Below are positions 43,901-51,239 of a DNA stretch of 64,000 nt, piece after piece (the stretch's first letter is position 1; each line of letters opens with the position of its first letter). A model generated the notes under the pieces. That model worked only from the letters and a program-made list of their open reading frames with translations, did not search any database and was not told the DNA's origin. The DNA is from Niastella yeongjuensis (GTDB lineage: Bacteria > Bacteroidota > Bacteroidia > Chitinophagales > Chitinophagaceae): NCBI RefSeq assembly GCF_900110245.1, contig NZ_FOCZ01000003.1, forward strand, positions 558,001-622,000. Reading direction: 5' to 3'. The position numbers and the translations under genes are program-made.

Positions 43901-44625
43901 ACCCGAAAGCGGATGAGATGCCGGCCTGGTCGCCTTATAATTATGCCCTGGGTAATCCGGTTAAAATGGTAGATCCCGATGGTATGAAGCCAACAGGGGA
44001 TTACTATAATGAGCGTGGGCAGCTTATTGGAAACGATAAAAAACCTGATAATAAGAATTATGTAATAAAGACTACGAAGTCAACAAATACGTTATATGGC
44101 AGTGGTAAAAAAAACGAAAAAGGAAATTCTAATCCCATCAGTGCAAAAGATGCAGCGGATACAGAAAAGAAAATAAAAGTAGGTCAATTTGATAATTCAG
44201 TTATGGCGAATGTGGTGGAGATAGAACCAATGGCGACACTGAAGCAAATGAAAACGGAGGTATCTAAAGATAATGGCAGAGGTGGAACATCTGCGGCCAA
44301 TAACACAGAATATGGCGGGCTTGTTTTTAAACATACCGTAATAGCTGCAAAACCGGGTCCGGTGTCTGATCCAACAAAGAAAAAGAATGCAAGTATTTCA
44401 AGTACATTTCTTGAATTAACATTTCATAGCCATCCCAGCGGTGCCGTGAAAGTGAATCTGGGCGGGGGAAAAACAGGAACTGCAGCGTGGGTACAGCCTC
44501 CTTCACTTACCGACATTTCCAGTGCCAGGGGAACGCAGTATGTATTTGGTATGCAGGATAAAAGGTTGTATATATACAATAAATCAGGGGTCATTGCCAC
44601 TGTACCTCAATCAATCATCAAATAA
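34966..44625 (+). CDS. Giant SpvB/FG-GAP/Rhs polymorphic toxin with C-terminal JAMM metallopeptidase-type tip
   Basis: A 3219-residue protein with signal peptide (1-24). Order: beta domains (25-390, including a ZU5-like stretch near 265-385 with ITIPKGAL); an SpvB-type domain from about 425 (GYPIELPAGRAGMQPQLAIS, GLLGVGWDLSIPS); FG-GAP/VCBS calcium motifs (DINGDGLPD near 812, then DMNGDRYPD, DMNGDGLPD and DMNGDGYPD); TcdB-like middle; YD/Rhs repeats (about 1980-2850); Rhs core end (HTDHLGSTSYVTDD near 2905, NGKELDEETGLYYYGARYF, then DPDGMKP about 3003-3009). The tip (about 3010-3219) has a complete JAMM signature: E3115, H3154-S-H3156-PSG and S3180-L-T-D3183, so a Zn peptidase or isopeptidase is likely. 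The layout resembles fused TcB-TcC shells that encase and cleave off the tip. No TcA is present. Confidence 0.9.
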   Translation: MKLNAVRNISYALIVLSVGAFSYGKLPVGKGHYIPTERYFSRQQEGVIGRSTNNGADNPSDNLFHVYLKAPLQENERVYLSYDLDGVQDFTAVSRSVNDQLSAGGYLVKKRQGWARQREQLSAAWLKQGDNVIRFSVPEGADYNYKVRNLAVEVEVGNTTAAIVIDHPSLTYYDNKGYIKGFITGAGKDKAIVKIAGRQARYWKGAFEAIVDRPASAGSTWAATIEVLYADGSRQQQTVQFAKEQKADYHFELTNNIAHSQKLILQNEAAALSVAGAAITIPKGALRSTATVSVTALRFIDIPALDAGMVNVTRGVGGYRFLPHGTIFSKEARLALDYEEGKIPDGYTTRDIRTYYFDEKKGHWIALPVDSVSTATGKLYARTGHFTDMINAVLKVPESPQVEGYSSTSMKGIKAADPSAGVNLISVPQANNMGHASLGYPIELPAGRAGMQPQLAISYKSSGGDGLLGVGWDLSIPSIGIDTRWGVPRFDTQNETETYSLNGEQLSPVAHRGTLQTRTGEKQFFPRIEGAFNKIIRHGNSPQNYWWEVTDKQGTRHFYGGDPSTGADPASTLSDGAGNIAHWALRETRDLHGNFVRYSYTKVSDAGVAGSTVMGVQLYISKISYTGFNGTEGKYAVLFKRDRDLDGHTGRKDVTITASNGFKEVTADLLKRIDVLYAGNAVRHYELTYKEGAFYKTLLAKISQYDAAGKFFNQHTFDYYNDIGSGNALVPLATPLNWQAGSDNVHGSMLTHLNGFTDEASALSGTSHTDISAGVGIAVGFDANVMSKENSVGASFGYSQSTSKGMLAMVDINGDGLPDKLFLDGGSNSLYYRANLSGTTGKTGFGGKIAINGINVFQKDKTTGYTVGLEADAPGSFGLMAGANKGWSTTTTTIYFTEANGDQLPDIVKDGQIYFNHFDSASGQITFTPTSVGTPSAIFAGVKISSNLVDQTQLEAERQQAIDNNPLQDIVRMWQAPYSGTINITGPVQLLPSNDPERAAAPADGVRVAIQLKGTERWSQVIAPDDYSVHQPTGVAGLTIQKGDRIYFRVGSIDNGSYDSVSWAPVIEYTNQDLQVTDANSKPLYQFDVAKDFKLGSTQTLTPPINGTVHIGGAFVKPVTTDDVTLMVVHSGAGGINTIWQQTYARNQAVNTTISLDDISVTNTDQYSFKVMSPTNIDWAAVTWQPVMTFTSAADPNIDLAKTQVQATAVPQYTILANGLQPSLPYKVVLGDTALHQVTVTPQVPINQLQLLGGGGNGTIMFSVKAKGLLLGEVSMPVLNGVVQGGNYALNVGVHNNDQLYVEYHVTNNTLAAAITTATAILSGALNGTVTAGLWSTVPKNGKEEDIIFGSFYRGWGQFAWNGNRDFATQPIDETWLKPSDQIAAKLNVDVNSLSQQNGDQLTSSQTYDPKTDRFIILIADGNQQRWGGYDPLIFVKGIIMSSSRMGQKDLNPLTINTGDGTGSPGIDKVSKVTSVSFTAGAGIGPIGASGSVSNSTSKTLTDFIDMNGDRYPDVVSQNIIQYTDARGGLSARTTSNSGQVDESTANTTGVSLTGSGSIPTAVFGKTPNGAQHTDAGNAQTNAGSASISVSGNLGVVNGSNQSGFAYLDMNGDGLPDRVSNNGLKVAMNLGYGFGPEEDWGVEQIHSGSSHSFSGGAGLGLVTGHKSFAVGFSLSRSENSSDIMLQDMNGDGLPDLVMVAPRPGGTQGVQVRLNTGNGFSTEVLNWKGAFALNSNSSTTESGNLAFTAGFPIFSLKFIINASADVGDGMSRELVKMVDMNGDGYPDFVSSATDDKLTVSLSSIGRTNLLQTVHRPMGGAFTLDYQRQGNTYSMPNSVWTLASVKVFDGFTGDGPDTLLATFDYQGGHFDRDEREFYGFGTVQTHSHDAAHNNTVYTTATETYNNDNYYTKGLVMTQLTQSGDGKKYTEQINAYELRDVTTGAVLPDLYKTNNAGAAFVALSRTDHRFYEGQPQPGKTTYMTYGYDAKGNITRYTDFGDDGPADDISATITYHNVTDKYILSEPSSILVTGAGKTYRKRESRINRQTGDVTQIKQYLENGNAAASDMGYDAYGNLINITGASNAKGQRFRLDYTFDDQVHSHVVKAANSYGYSSTATFDYRFNELLSSKDLNGNVITYVLDDLGRIIQITGPYEQISGAPYTLRFAYHPEAQVPWAQTLHYDPAHTGNDLETVTFMDGMGRLLQTKKDGSLYRGSGKADQEQMIVSGRILFDGLGRQVADYYPTVEDKGTDSVFNKGFDKVTPTRSTLDVLNRVLSETLPDGSVTQTAYSFGNDRQQQQQFSTKTTDANGRVTEQFTNVRGLMMAHKSTTGKGDVWTSFTYDAINEQLSATDDIGATTTWTYDLFGRKLSRSHPDEGLSQYSYDLVGNMTRLVTANLQKDTMAITYNYDFGRVTDITYPHNSENNVHYTYGTAGAAFNRAGKVVTQEDASGAQEFFYGPLGETIKNVRTIVIPKFGTQTYVTQWTYDTWNRLTSMIYPDSEVIKYTYNLGGLLNAMSGNRQGQDYSYVQQLGYDQFESRVFLNYGNGTQTTYTYEPDRRRLQNMLATTGKGRRIMDYTYGYDKEDNMLSLTNNAPVPASNLMGGSSQYSYTYDDLYRLTTASGTYKGPNEQDRYSMTMEYNTVGGITRKTQTSDKINGPGGNKWIPQKKLTYDQTYTYGSRQPHAATHIGNQTYTYDANGNQTGWTSDLTGQRQSLVWDEENRLRSVAVNGQLNSYVYDASGERVLKGQGAGQSVFVNGELKAGSGGVGNFTVYVNPFLVVQSGQYSKHYFIESQRITTRLELGWQQQVSTNVDTTGYSKKEQKILQGIVRDQQAVQGKGQQQVNTVTGTNPRGVISSNGQAGGNGNGNGTTGGSADTTNNGNHYAYGHNKGHNSTTNQSFLYFYHTDHLGSTSYVTDDAGEVYEHMEYFAYGEIFVQEHSNTNRVPYLFNGKELDEETGLYYYGARYFDPRTSVWQSVDPKADEMPAWSPYNYALGNPVKMVDPDGMKPTGDYYNERGQLIGNDKKPDNKNYVIKTTKSTNTLYGSGKKNEKGNSNPISAKDAADTEKKIKVGQFDNSVMANVVEIEPMATLKQMKTEVSKDNGRGGTSAANNTEYGGLVFKHTVIAAKPGPVSDPTKKKNASISSTFLELTFHSHPSGAVKVNLGGGKTGTAAWVQPPSLTDISSARGTQYVFGMQDKRLYIYNKSGVIATVPQSIIK

Positions 44626-44631
44626 TTATTT

Positions 44632-45060
44632 ATGAGAGTCAAATCTATCTGGTTAATAATCGCTTTGATCGTAAGTGTCTCCTTTAAAAATAGGGAAAAA
44701 GGAGCCGACAGTGTGTATGCAATGGCTATTATGCAACATATGGAGAAATTTCCGACCGAAACACTTTATGTGTGGAAATGTGACGATATTGAACTGCCAT
44801 CAAAATTGGGTCAGCATAAGATCATAAACATTGAAAATTTTGACGCAGTTATGAAAGGAAGAAAAAGCCTGAGTGTTTTGAAACTATTTCCTATAGAACT
44901 AAATAAGGGTAACTTTGATGTAGGCATTATTGATTACCAGGTTGAGAAAAAGTCTACAGGAATTAATTTGCTCAATGGTGGAAGTGAGGTGTTTACTTTT
45001 TCTTACAATGCAGATCAGGATAAATATCAAATAATAGATAGAAAAAAATTTAGTATGTAG
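44632..45060 (+). CDS. Small exported protein, candidate immunity protein for the JAMM tip
   Basis: A 142-residue protein starting 6 nt after the giant Rhs stop codon, hence in the same operon. Residues 1-19 are a hydrophobic signal or anchor (SIWLIIALIVSVSF), so it probably sits in the periplasm or membrane. The rest mixes helix and beta (MAIMQHMEKFPTETLYVW, FDVGIIDYQVEKK, EVFTFSYNADQDKYQI). No family is recognised. Position directly after a toxin tip, small size and orphan sequence are the features of immunity genes; the role is inferred. A terminator follows at 45083. Confidence 0.65.
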   Translation: MRVKSIWLIIALIVSVSFKNREKGADSVYAMAIMQHMEKFPTETLYVWKCDDIELPSKLGQHKIINIENFDAVMKGRKSLSVLKLFPIELNKGNFDVGIIDYQVEKKSTGINLLNGGSEVFTFSYNADQDKYQIIDRKKFSM

Positions 45061-45082
45061 TTTTCAATGAAGGCACAAAATT

Positions 45083-45110
45083 AAAGCAGGTCGAAAGGCC
45101 TGCTTTTTTA
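45083..45110 (+). terminator. Terminator of the Rhs operon
   Basis: AAAGCAGG (45083-45090) pairs with CCTGCTTT (45099-45106) around a short loop, followed by T6. It closes the 32.9-45.1 kb unit. Confidence 0.8.
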
Positions 45111-45419
45111 TTGGGTTATACTCAATTCCAACTTTATTGTATTCAAACAGAATTAATCAGAAAATGACGATTACCATCCACGTCCAGCACCAGACACCGG
45201 CACGTGGATAGCAGATTATTCCATGTCCGGTTAAGATAGTCCTGCGATAGAGGGTGTATTGAGACTGCTCAATCAATGCCTGAGACTTCGTGAACGGCTG
45301 TACGCTCCATAAGTATAGCCGTAGATATTGAGCACCATCAAATTTGCACGAAATCAGAAGCGAGATTGGAAAAAGCATATTGATAATCGTTAGAAAATGG
45401 GAGTTTCAGGAAGTGTAGT
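45111..45419 (-). repeat. Gene-free region with a fragment copied from the neighbouring gene
   Basis: Bases 45117-45165 repeat, in the same orientation, bases 45473-45520 of the gene at 45420-46388. The shared stretch includes a perfect 21-base block (CAACTTTATTGTATTCAAAC plus A). In the minus-strand gene frame the copy still reads LFEYNKVGIEYN, against LFEYNKVETEYM in the gene. It is probably the last trace of a tandem duplicate. The rest (45170-45419) holds only short open frames without features. Confidence 0.6.
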
Positions 45420-46388
45420 TTATAGCTGCTCCACCCGTTCCCAATTATTTTGATGTAATTTGTCTGCCAACATATACTCAGTCTCAACTTTATTGTATTC
45501 AAACAAATTAGAAAATTGTTTCTCACTATATTGGTGAATTGTTTTGGGTAACGCAATTCTGTATTTCAAATAAACCCTGGCAGCTTTCCAGTAATCAATA
45601 ATTTGCCCGACTTCAATGTATCTGATGGGCCGGGTAGAATTAGCTGCCAGTTGTTTTAAGTCTTTTTGTGTATAAAAGCAAAATAAAATTCCTGTAGTGT
45701 CAATTTTGATATTTGCAGGATCTAAAGTTTCAATAAGCGAATTATTATTATACCTGTCCAGGGAAATTCGTAGCGTGTCACCATCGAGTATCAGGTCTTT
45801 CGTTTGAAGGAAATTTTTAATTGCTGTTGAAATTAATCCATATTGTCCTTTTGGCTCCACTCTGTAAATACTATTTGAGTCAATGTAAAACAGCTGCCGG
45901 GGAGGAAAGCCGTTTTTTAATTTGCCTGTTTCCCTGTTATAATCCACCCCGCCTAATTGTATTCCATTTGCAGATTTGGTTAACTTGTATTTTTCAATTT
46001 TTGCAACAGGATACATAAAACCTGTTGCTGAGTCAAATTTAACTTCGTGGCCGCAATAATCGCAATTGTTCATGGTCAGGTTAACAACTGTGCCAGTGTC
46101 TGTATGCTGTATTGCTCCGTAATAATAATAAAATGCGCCGTCCGCCGCTGAATAATTTTTTTGGTTGTTAACTATTTTGAGTGGCACCTTGTACATAAAG
46201 ATACTGTCATTATCTATAAGCAATAAGTTCTCGTGGTACCATTTTCTGGGTGCATCATAATAATGGACCTTACCCGCTTCATCAGTCCAACATATTCTTT
46301 CAAGCCCTTTATATAAACCATTTTCAAATTGACAATATAAGTTGGAAGTAAGGGTAAGAAAAAACAGAAGGGTACAGAGTTGTTTCAT
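45420..46388 (-). CDS. Exported protein of unknown function with a CxxC motif
   Basis: A 322-residue protein. The start is taken at the ATG of MKQLCTLLFFLTLTSNLYCQ, a signal peptide; the open frame begins 40 codons earlier (46508) but overlaps the SusD gene and lacks signal features. Mature features are a beta-rich body, MNNCDYCGHEVKF with a CxxC pair near residue 130, and a charged helical end (SEKQFSNLFEYNKVETEY). No family is recognised. It is on the strand opposite to the Rhs operon and 82 nt past the SusD stop. A fragment of its 3' end recurs downstream (45117-45165), suggesting a former tandem copy. Confidence 0.7.
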   Translation of the reverse strand: MKQLCTLLFFLTLTSNLYCQFENGLYKGLERICWTDEAGKVHYYDAPRKWYHENLLLIDNDSIFMYKVPLKIVNNQKNYSAADGAFYYYYGAIQHTDTGTVVNLTMNNCDYCGHEVKFDSATGFMYPVAKIEKYKLTKSANGIQLGGVDYNRETGKLKNGFPPRQLFYIDSNSIYRVEPKGQYGLISTAIKNFLQTKDLILDGDTLRISLDRYNNNSLIETLDPANIKIDTTGILFCFYTQKDLKQLAANSTRPIRYIEVGQIIDYWKAARVYLKYRIALPKTIHQYSEKQFSNLFEYNKVETEYMLADKLHQNNWERVEQL

Positions 46389-46470
46389 GGCATTAATTGG
46401 CGCACAATATAATAATTTACCAGGACGATAGCTATAGGTTGACCTAAACCATACGGGACGTAATAAATCT

Positions 46471-48207
46471 TTAATAACCAGGATTCTGCTCAAATTGCGG
46501 ATTGGCACCCATGATGTCCCGGCCTATAGGGAAGATGGCCGTGTGGTCATCGGCGTCAGGTTGTTTATCCCACCAGGTACCCGTGTTAAATAAGCCCCAG
46601 CGGATAAGGTCTGTGCGGCGGCGGTTCTCACCAAAAAATTCACGTCCCCATTCATCCAGCATTTCCTGATCGTTCAACTGGCTGCCATCAGCCGCATACA
46701 GGCTGGGCGAGCCCACGGGATAATTGCGCTGGCGAACGGCATTCAACAACACGGCTGCGCCAGCCTTGTCGCCAGCCCGGTATTTACATTCTGCCAGTGA
46801 ATAATAGATCTCCGACAACCGTACTTCTGCATACGCCGATGTAATACGATTAGGATCGGGAGTAGGGTACAAGGGATACTTGAGAAAGAAAACACCCGAG
46901 TTGTGGTCGGCATGGTTCATGTCGGATTCTTTATCAGTGATCCGCTGCCCGGGTTTGGCATCCAGGAACCAGCCTACCTGATCACGAATGAACAATGGAT
47001 AATTGCCTTTATTACCCCGTACCGTATCCGTAACTGTATTCCCATTTACCACATGCTGGTACGGCAGGTAACCGAACAGGAACATGCCTTCCCGTTTGCT
47101 GCCGCCCAGGTTTTTATACAGCTTCAGGCGATAGTCGTCTGGATAATGCTGGAATTTTATAAAGGGCTTACCTAGTTTAAAGGGGTATTCAATGCTATCT
47201 ACATCCCGGCCGGGCTGAAGGGCATAGCGGGGATTAGCCTGGTTAAAATCTGTAAAGCCACAATACAGCGGCGCGGCGTCGTAGGTCATTGCCCAGAAAA
47301 ACATCCCGCCGTCGTATTGCCAGTGCGTACGGGAAAGACTACACGGAAAGCCATAGATCGTTTCTGAGTTGATCGTATTATTGGTATAGTCGAACGGCGC
47401 ATCCCAGCGGTTATCTAATTTATAGTTACCGTATTTGCCGTCTATGATATCCTGGCAAACGACAGCACAATCAGCATAACCGTCTTTGCCGATGTAAGCC
47501 TTTGCATTCAAATACAAGCGTGCCAGCAAGGCGGCTGCACCGGCCTGTGTCCACCGGCCAATACCTTTATCACCCAGCGTTTCCCGTTTGGGAAGGTCTG
47601 GCAGCGCCGCTTTCAGCTCCGACTCTATGTAGTTGAATGTTTCCTGTGGGGGCGATTGTTTGTTGCCTGTAGTGGTATGTTTTACATCCGTTATAATTTC
47701 AATGTTCCGGTAAAAATCAAATGCCCTTAAATAGAACCAGGCCCTGAGTGTTCTGAGTTCGGCTTTAAAATCGGCCAGCTCGGTTACTGAAACATTTAGT
47801 TTGCCCGGGTCCGTTATGCTTTCCATATCCTGCAGGGAGTTGGTGGCCAGTACAATGCCCTGGTAAAAGGCGGTCCAGGCGCCACTGGTGAAATTGTCCT
47901 GGATAGTCCAGCTATGCTGGTGCATCCGCTGGTAATAGTTTCCATCCTGCCAGTCGCCCTGGCGATTAAAGGTGCCTATTTCATCGGTGCTGTTCTCGCT
48001 GGCAGCATAAATATCATTTCCCTGAATGCTCCAGTAGGCATGTTCAAATGGCCGTAAAAAATCCCTGACCACATCGTCGCGCCGGGTGAGGAATTGCGAC
48101 ACTTCCACTTTATCATACACATGCTCGTCCAATTTTGTACAGCCGCCGGCAATCAGTACCAGAATGAATGCGGCCATTACACTATATTTTTTATAATTGT
48201 TTTGCAT
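46471..48207 (-). CDS. SusD/RagB family nutrient-binding outer-membrane lipoprotein
   Basis: A 578-residue SusD-type lipoprotein: signal peptide with lipobox VLIAGGC (Cys about residue 23), then TKLDEHVYDKV. TPR-like helical blocks follow (FYQGIVLATNSLQDME, ELRTLRAWFYLRAFDFYRNI, ALLARLYLNAKAY), and the C-terminal region has LSEIYYSLAECKYRAGDKAG and GREFFGENRRRTDLIRWG, both diagnostic. It sits outside the cell on the outer membrane, captures glycan or peptide ligands and hands them to the SusC channel, whose gene lies 20 nt upstream. No glycoside hydrolase or peptidase gene is nearby, so the substrate cannot be named. Confidence 0.96.
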   Translation of the reverse strand: MQNNYKKYSVMAAFILVLIAGGCTKLDEHVYDKVEVSQFLTRRDDVVRDFLRPFEHAYWSIQGNDIYAASENSTDEIGTFNRQGDWQDGNYYQRMHQHSWTIQDNFTSGAWTAFYQGIVLATNSLQDMESITDPGKLNVSVTELADFKAELRTLRAWFYLRAFDFYRNIEIITDVKHTTTGNKQSPPQETFNYIESELKAALPDLPKRETLGDKGIGRWTQAGAAALLARLYLNAKAYIGKDGYADCAVVCQDIIDGKYGNYKLDNRWDAPFDYTNNTINSETIYGFPCSLSRTHWQYDGGMFFWAMTYDAAPLYCGFTDFNQANPRYALQPGRDVDSIEYPFKLGKPFIKFQHYPDDYRLKLYKNLGGSKREGMFLFGYLPYQHVVNGNTVTDTVRGNKGNYPLFIRDQVGWFLDAKPGQRITDKESDMNHADHNSGVFFLKYPLYPTPDPNRITSAYAEVRLSEIYYSLAECKYRAGDKAGAAVLLNAVRQRNYPVGSPSLYAADGSQLNDQEMLDEWGREFFGENRRRTDLIRWGLFNTGTWWDKQPDADDHTAIFPIGRDIMGANPQFEQNPGY

Positions 48208-48227
48208 TACTTAAACCGGTTAATTGT

Positions 48228-51200
48228 TTATAATGTTACCTGCACGCCTGCCAGCACCTGTATGGTAGCGGGATAAAAGTTCAGCCCATAGGTATTGTTA
48301 CGCGGATTCCCCTGCACGCCGGGTGTTAAGTCGTTAACCGGGTACAGGTCGGGGTCTCCGCCTTTGAATTTGGTAAACGTATGCAGGTTGTTGGCCGCCG
48401 CATAAATTCGGACGGCACTCAGGTACCTGGATTTAACCGAACAGTTGTAACCCAGGGTTACATTGTCGATCTTAACAAAGGAGCCCGATTCCAGGAAATA
48501 ATCGGAAGCAAGCGAGGTGGTAGCTGGGTTGGTGAGCTGTGAATATTTGCTTTTGGGATCATAGGCGGATTTTAGGGTATTCGCATCCGTTTGTGTGGCG
48601 GGCGTACCTATGTAAAATGCCTGCATGTTGAATAACTGATAGCCGAAGTTCCCTCTCAAAAAGAGGTTAAGGTCCCAGTTTTTATAGCTGAATACATTGC
48701 CCAGCGAACCGGTAAATTTGGGCAGGCCATTGCCGACAAATTGTTTGTCGTCTGCATTCGATTGGTTGGCAGGTACCACGGAACCATCCTTTTTATAAAC
48801 CTGCAGTGCCCCATTTCTATCCACGCCTGCCGATCGCAACATATAAAACTCACCGATGCGATGCCCTTCCTGCAAACGCTGGATGGGACCGGGGCTGCCG
48901 GGTGCAGGCAAACCGGCCATATCCTGGTAAGGCGCGCCCTGGTACAGTTTGTTGGAAAAGGAAACAAATTTATTATTGTTGTAAGCGGTTGTAAACGATA
49001 CGTTGTAACTAAATGGCCTGCGTTGTATAATGGCTGCGCTCAGTTGCACCTCGATGCCGGAGTTCTTCATGGTGCCCACATTCGTAAACGTTTGTGATTG
49101 CGGGTTAGGCGGAAGCGGTACATTATAATTACCCAACAGGTCTTTATTGGTGCGTGAATAATAGTTCAGTGAACCTGATAAACGGTTGTTCAGCAGTTCA
49201 AAGTCGATACCCGCATTAAAGTTGATGGCTTTTTCCCAACCCAGGTCGGGATTAATGTTTTGCGATGGGCCATAAACCTGGTAGGTGGTGCCATTGAAAG
49301 GAAAATAACCGTAACCTCCGTATAAAAGCAATGATTTGTAGTTGTCAAAATCCTGGTTGCCGGTCACACCGTAATCGGCCCTTAGCTTCAGGTCGTTCAA
49401 CCAGGGTAGCTTATCTTTCAAAAAGCCTTCATCGGAAATACGCCAGGCAACAGACAGGGCAGGGAAATCGCCCCACTTGTTGTCGGTGCCGAATTTTGAG
49501 GAGCCCTCATGGCGCAGACTTGCTGTAAGGATGTATTTATTATCGAAATCATAATTTATTCTGCCGTAGAAAGCTGCCAGGCGCGAATCATTCTGGGTAG
49601 ATGACACGGCTCCCTGCCCGTTACCCTGGCCACCGCCATTCCAGGTACCGGAGCCCAGGTTGTTCCATGAGAAGGAATTAAACGGAAAATCGTAGTTATT
49701 GGCGCTGAACTGCTGATAATTGAAATAACTGTACGAATACCCGCCCAACACTTTGAAGTGGTTTTGCCTCACGGTGAGCGCGTAATTGACTGTCCATTCC
49801 AGGTTGCGCTGGTCGTTGTCTATCTGCTCCTGCGAAGCATAGTTGGTTTTAGTGGTTTGCCCGGAATGTACAATAGTGGTTAGGGTAGAAGGGCGGAAGT
49901 TCAGGTTTTTGTAGGAGGATTTGATGTTGGAGATGGTGATGGTTGAATACAGATTTTTCAGGAGATTCACCTTTAAGGAACCGCGCATATCCAGCTCCTT
50001 TATTTCGGCCTCGCTTTTAATAAGCCGGGCGTTTTCAACCGGGTTGTTGGAGAAAAAGCCGGTATTGAGATAGTGGTACCCTGAGCTGTCGTAAACAGGC
50101 TGGGTTGGGTTCAACGTAATGGCGTTGTTAAAGTTCCCCTGGTCCGCGTTGCTTGTATGCATGTACCGGGGCGCCACTTCCAACGACACGGTATACACAT
50201 TGCTTTTGGAAGTATGGTTCAGGTTCACCCGGCCGCCATATTCTTTTTTATAGGCGCGCAGGTCTATCCCATTTGCATTCCGGTAGTCGGCCGAAGCAAA
50301 GTAGTTATCGTTCCCATTTCCCCCGGAGATCTGCAGCGTGTGTTTTTGAGCGTATGATTCGGGGCGGGTAACTGCTTTCACCCAGTCGGTGCCGGCTCCA
50401 TAGTCAATACCGCGGGCGGGGTTGGCATTCACCCGGTGTTCGCGAAATTCACTGGCGGTAAGCACTTCTGGTACCATCGTTAATTTATCCATGGTAACAT
50501 AGCCGTTGTACACCATTTTCGATTCGCCGCTGCCTTTTTTGGTGGTGATGAGAATAACGCCATTACTACCACGCGTACCATATATAGCCGATGCCGCACC
50601 ACCTTTGAGCACGTCGATGGATTCAATATCGTTTTGATTGATGTTATCGATGTTACCACCCGGAACGCCGTTCACCACATACAGGGGCCCTAAACCGGCG
50701 CTGCGCGATGATACGCCGCGCAACTGCACACTTGGGGAGGAGTTAGGGTCGGCCGTGGCCGTATTGGAAATGGTTAAACCTGCCACTTTACCCTGTAAGG
50801 CCATTAAAGGGTTGTTGCCCGCAACCGTTTTCAATTCTTTGGCGCTCACGTGCGTGATCGCACTCGATACTTCTTTTTTATTCAGGGTGCCGTATCCCAC
50901 ACTTACTACCTCAACCCCTTTCAGTTCCTGGGCCGCCGGCGCCAGCCTGATCAGCAGATTGCTTTCATCGGTTATGGGAACTGTTTGCATTGCATAGTTG
51001 ACCGAAGAAAAAATAAGTGTACCCCCCGTAGCCGGCAGGCTTACCTTAAAGGAGCCGCTTACATCGGTACTGGTACCGGTTTGGGTACCACTAACCCTTA
51101 CAGTTACGCCGGGTACCGGGCTGGAAGTGATGGAATCGACTACTTTCCCGGTTATCACCCTGTTTTGCGAGAAAACGGGATGAACCTGGACGAATAACAA

Positions 51201-51239
51201 AAGGAAACAACTTAATAATGGCAGCAATTTTCTTGACAT
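48228..51239 (-). CDS. SusC/RagA family TonB-linked outer-membrane transporter
   Basis: A 1003-residue SusC-type transporter. Signal peptide (LLPLLSCFLLLFVQVHPVFS), then a carboxypeptidase-regulatory-like domain (about 28-105: GKVVDSITSSPVPGVTVRV, GTSTDVSGSFKVSLP), the TonB box region and the plug (about 120-235), which carries the SusC signatures LQGKVAGLTISN and IDVLKGGAASAIYGTRGSNG. A 22-strand barrel follows, ending in a beta signal (QVLAGVQVTL). It imports ligands across the outer membrane with TonB energy. The frame opens at a TTG two codons upstream; the ATG at 51239 is used. It is first in the susC-susD pair and divergent from a membrane regulator gene (276 nt), which contains the promoters. 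Confidence 0.96.
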   Translation of the reverse strand: MSRKLLPLLSCFLLLFVQVHPVFSQNRVITGKVVDSITSSPVPGVTVRVSGTQTGTSTDVSGSFKVSLPATGGTLIFSSVNYAMQTVPITDESNLLIRLAPAAQELKGVEVVSVGYGTLNKKEVSSAITHVSAKELKTVAGNNPLMALQGKVAGLTISNTATADPNSSPSVQLRGVSSRSAGLGPLYVVNGVPGGNIDNINQNDIESIDVLKGGAASAIYGTRGSNGVILITTKKGSGESKMVYNGYVTMDKLTMVPEVLTASEFREHRVNANPARGIDYGAGTDWVKAVTRPESYAQKHTLQISGGNGNDNYFASADYRNANGIDLRAYKKEYGGRVNLNHTSKSNVYTVSLEVAPRYMHTSNADQGNFNNAITLNPTQPVYDSSGYHYLNTGFFSNNPVENARLIKSEAEIKELDMRGSLKVNLLKNLYSTITISNIKSSYKNLNFRPSTLTTIVHSGQTTKTNYASQEQIDNDQRNLEWTVNYALTVRQNHFKVLGGYSYSYFNYQQFSANNYDFPFNSFSWNNLGSGTWNGGGQGNGQGAVSSTQNDSRLAAFYGRINYDFDNKYILTASLRHEGSSKFGTDNKWGDFPALSVAWRISDEGFLKDKLPWLNDLKLRADYGVTGNQDFDNYKSLLLYGGYGYFPFNGTTYQVYGPSQNINPDLGWEKAINFNAGIDFELLNNRLSGSLNYYSRTNKDLLGNYNVPLPPNPQSQTFTNVGTMKNSGIEVQLSAAIIQRRPFSYNVSFTTAYNNNKFVSFSNKLYQGAPYQDMAGLPAPGSPGPIQRLQEGHRIGEFYMLRSAGVDRNGALQVYKKDGSVVPANQSNADDKQFVGNGLPKFTGSLGNVFSYKNWDLNLFLRGNFGYQLFNMQAFYIGTPATQTDANTLKSAYDPKSKYSQLTNPATTSLASDYFLESGSFVKIDNVTLGYNCSVKSRYLSAVRIYAAANNLHTFTKFKGGDPDLYPVNDLTPGVQGNPRNNTYGLNFYPATIQVLAGVQVTL

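Noticed and set aside
34966-44625. Complete Tc toxin complex
   Set aside because: Only a TcB-TcC-like fusion is seen; no TcA-like gene is in the window.
45157-45378. 73-codon minus-strand open frame in the gap after the Rhs operon
   Set aside because: No domain, poor composition and no start signal; treated as non-coding remnant.
46389-46508. N-terminal extension of the exported CxxC protein
   Set aside because: It overlaps the 3' end of the SusD gene and lacks signal features; the internal ATG starts a clear signal peptide.
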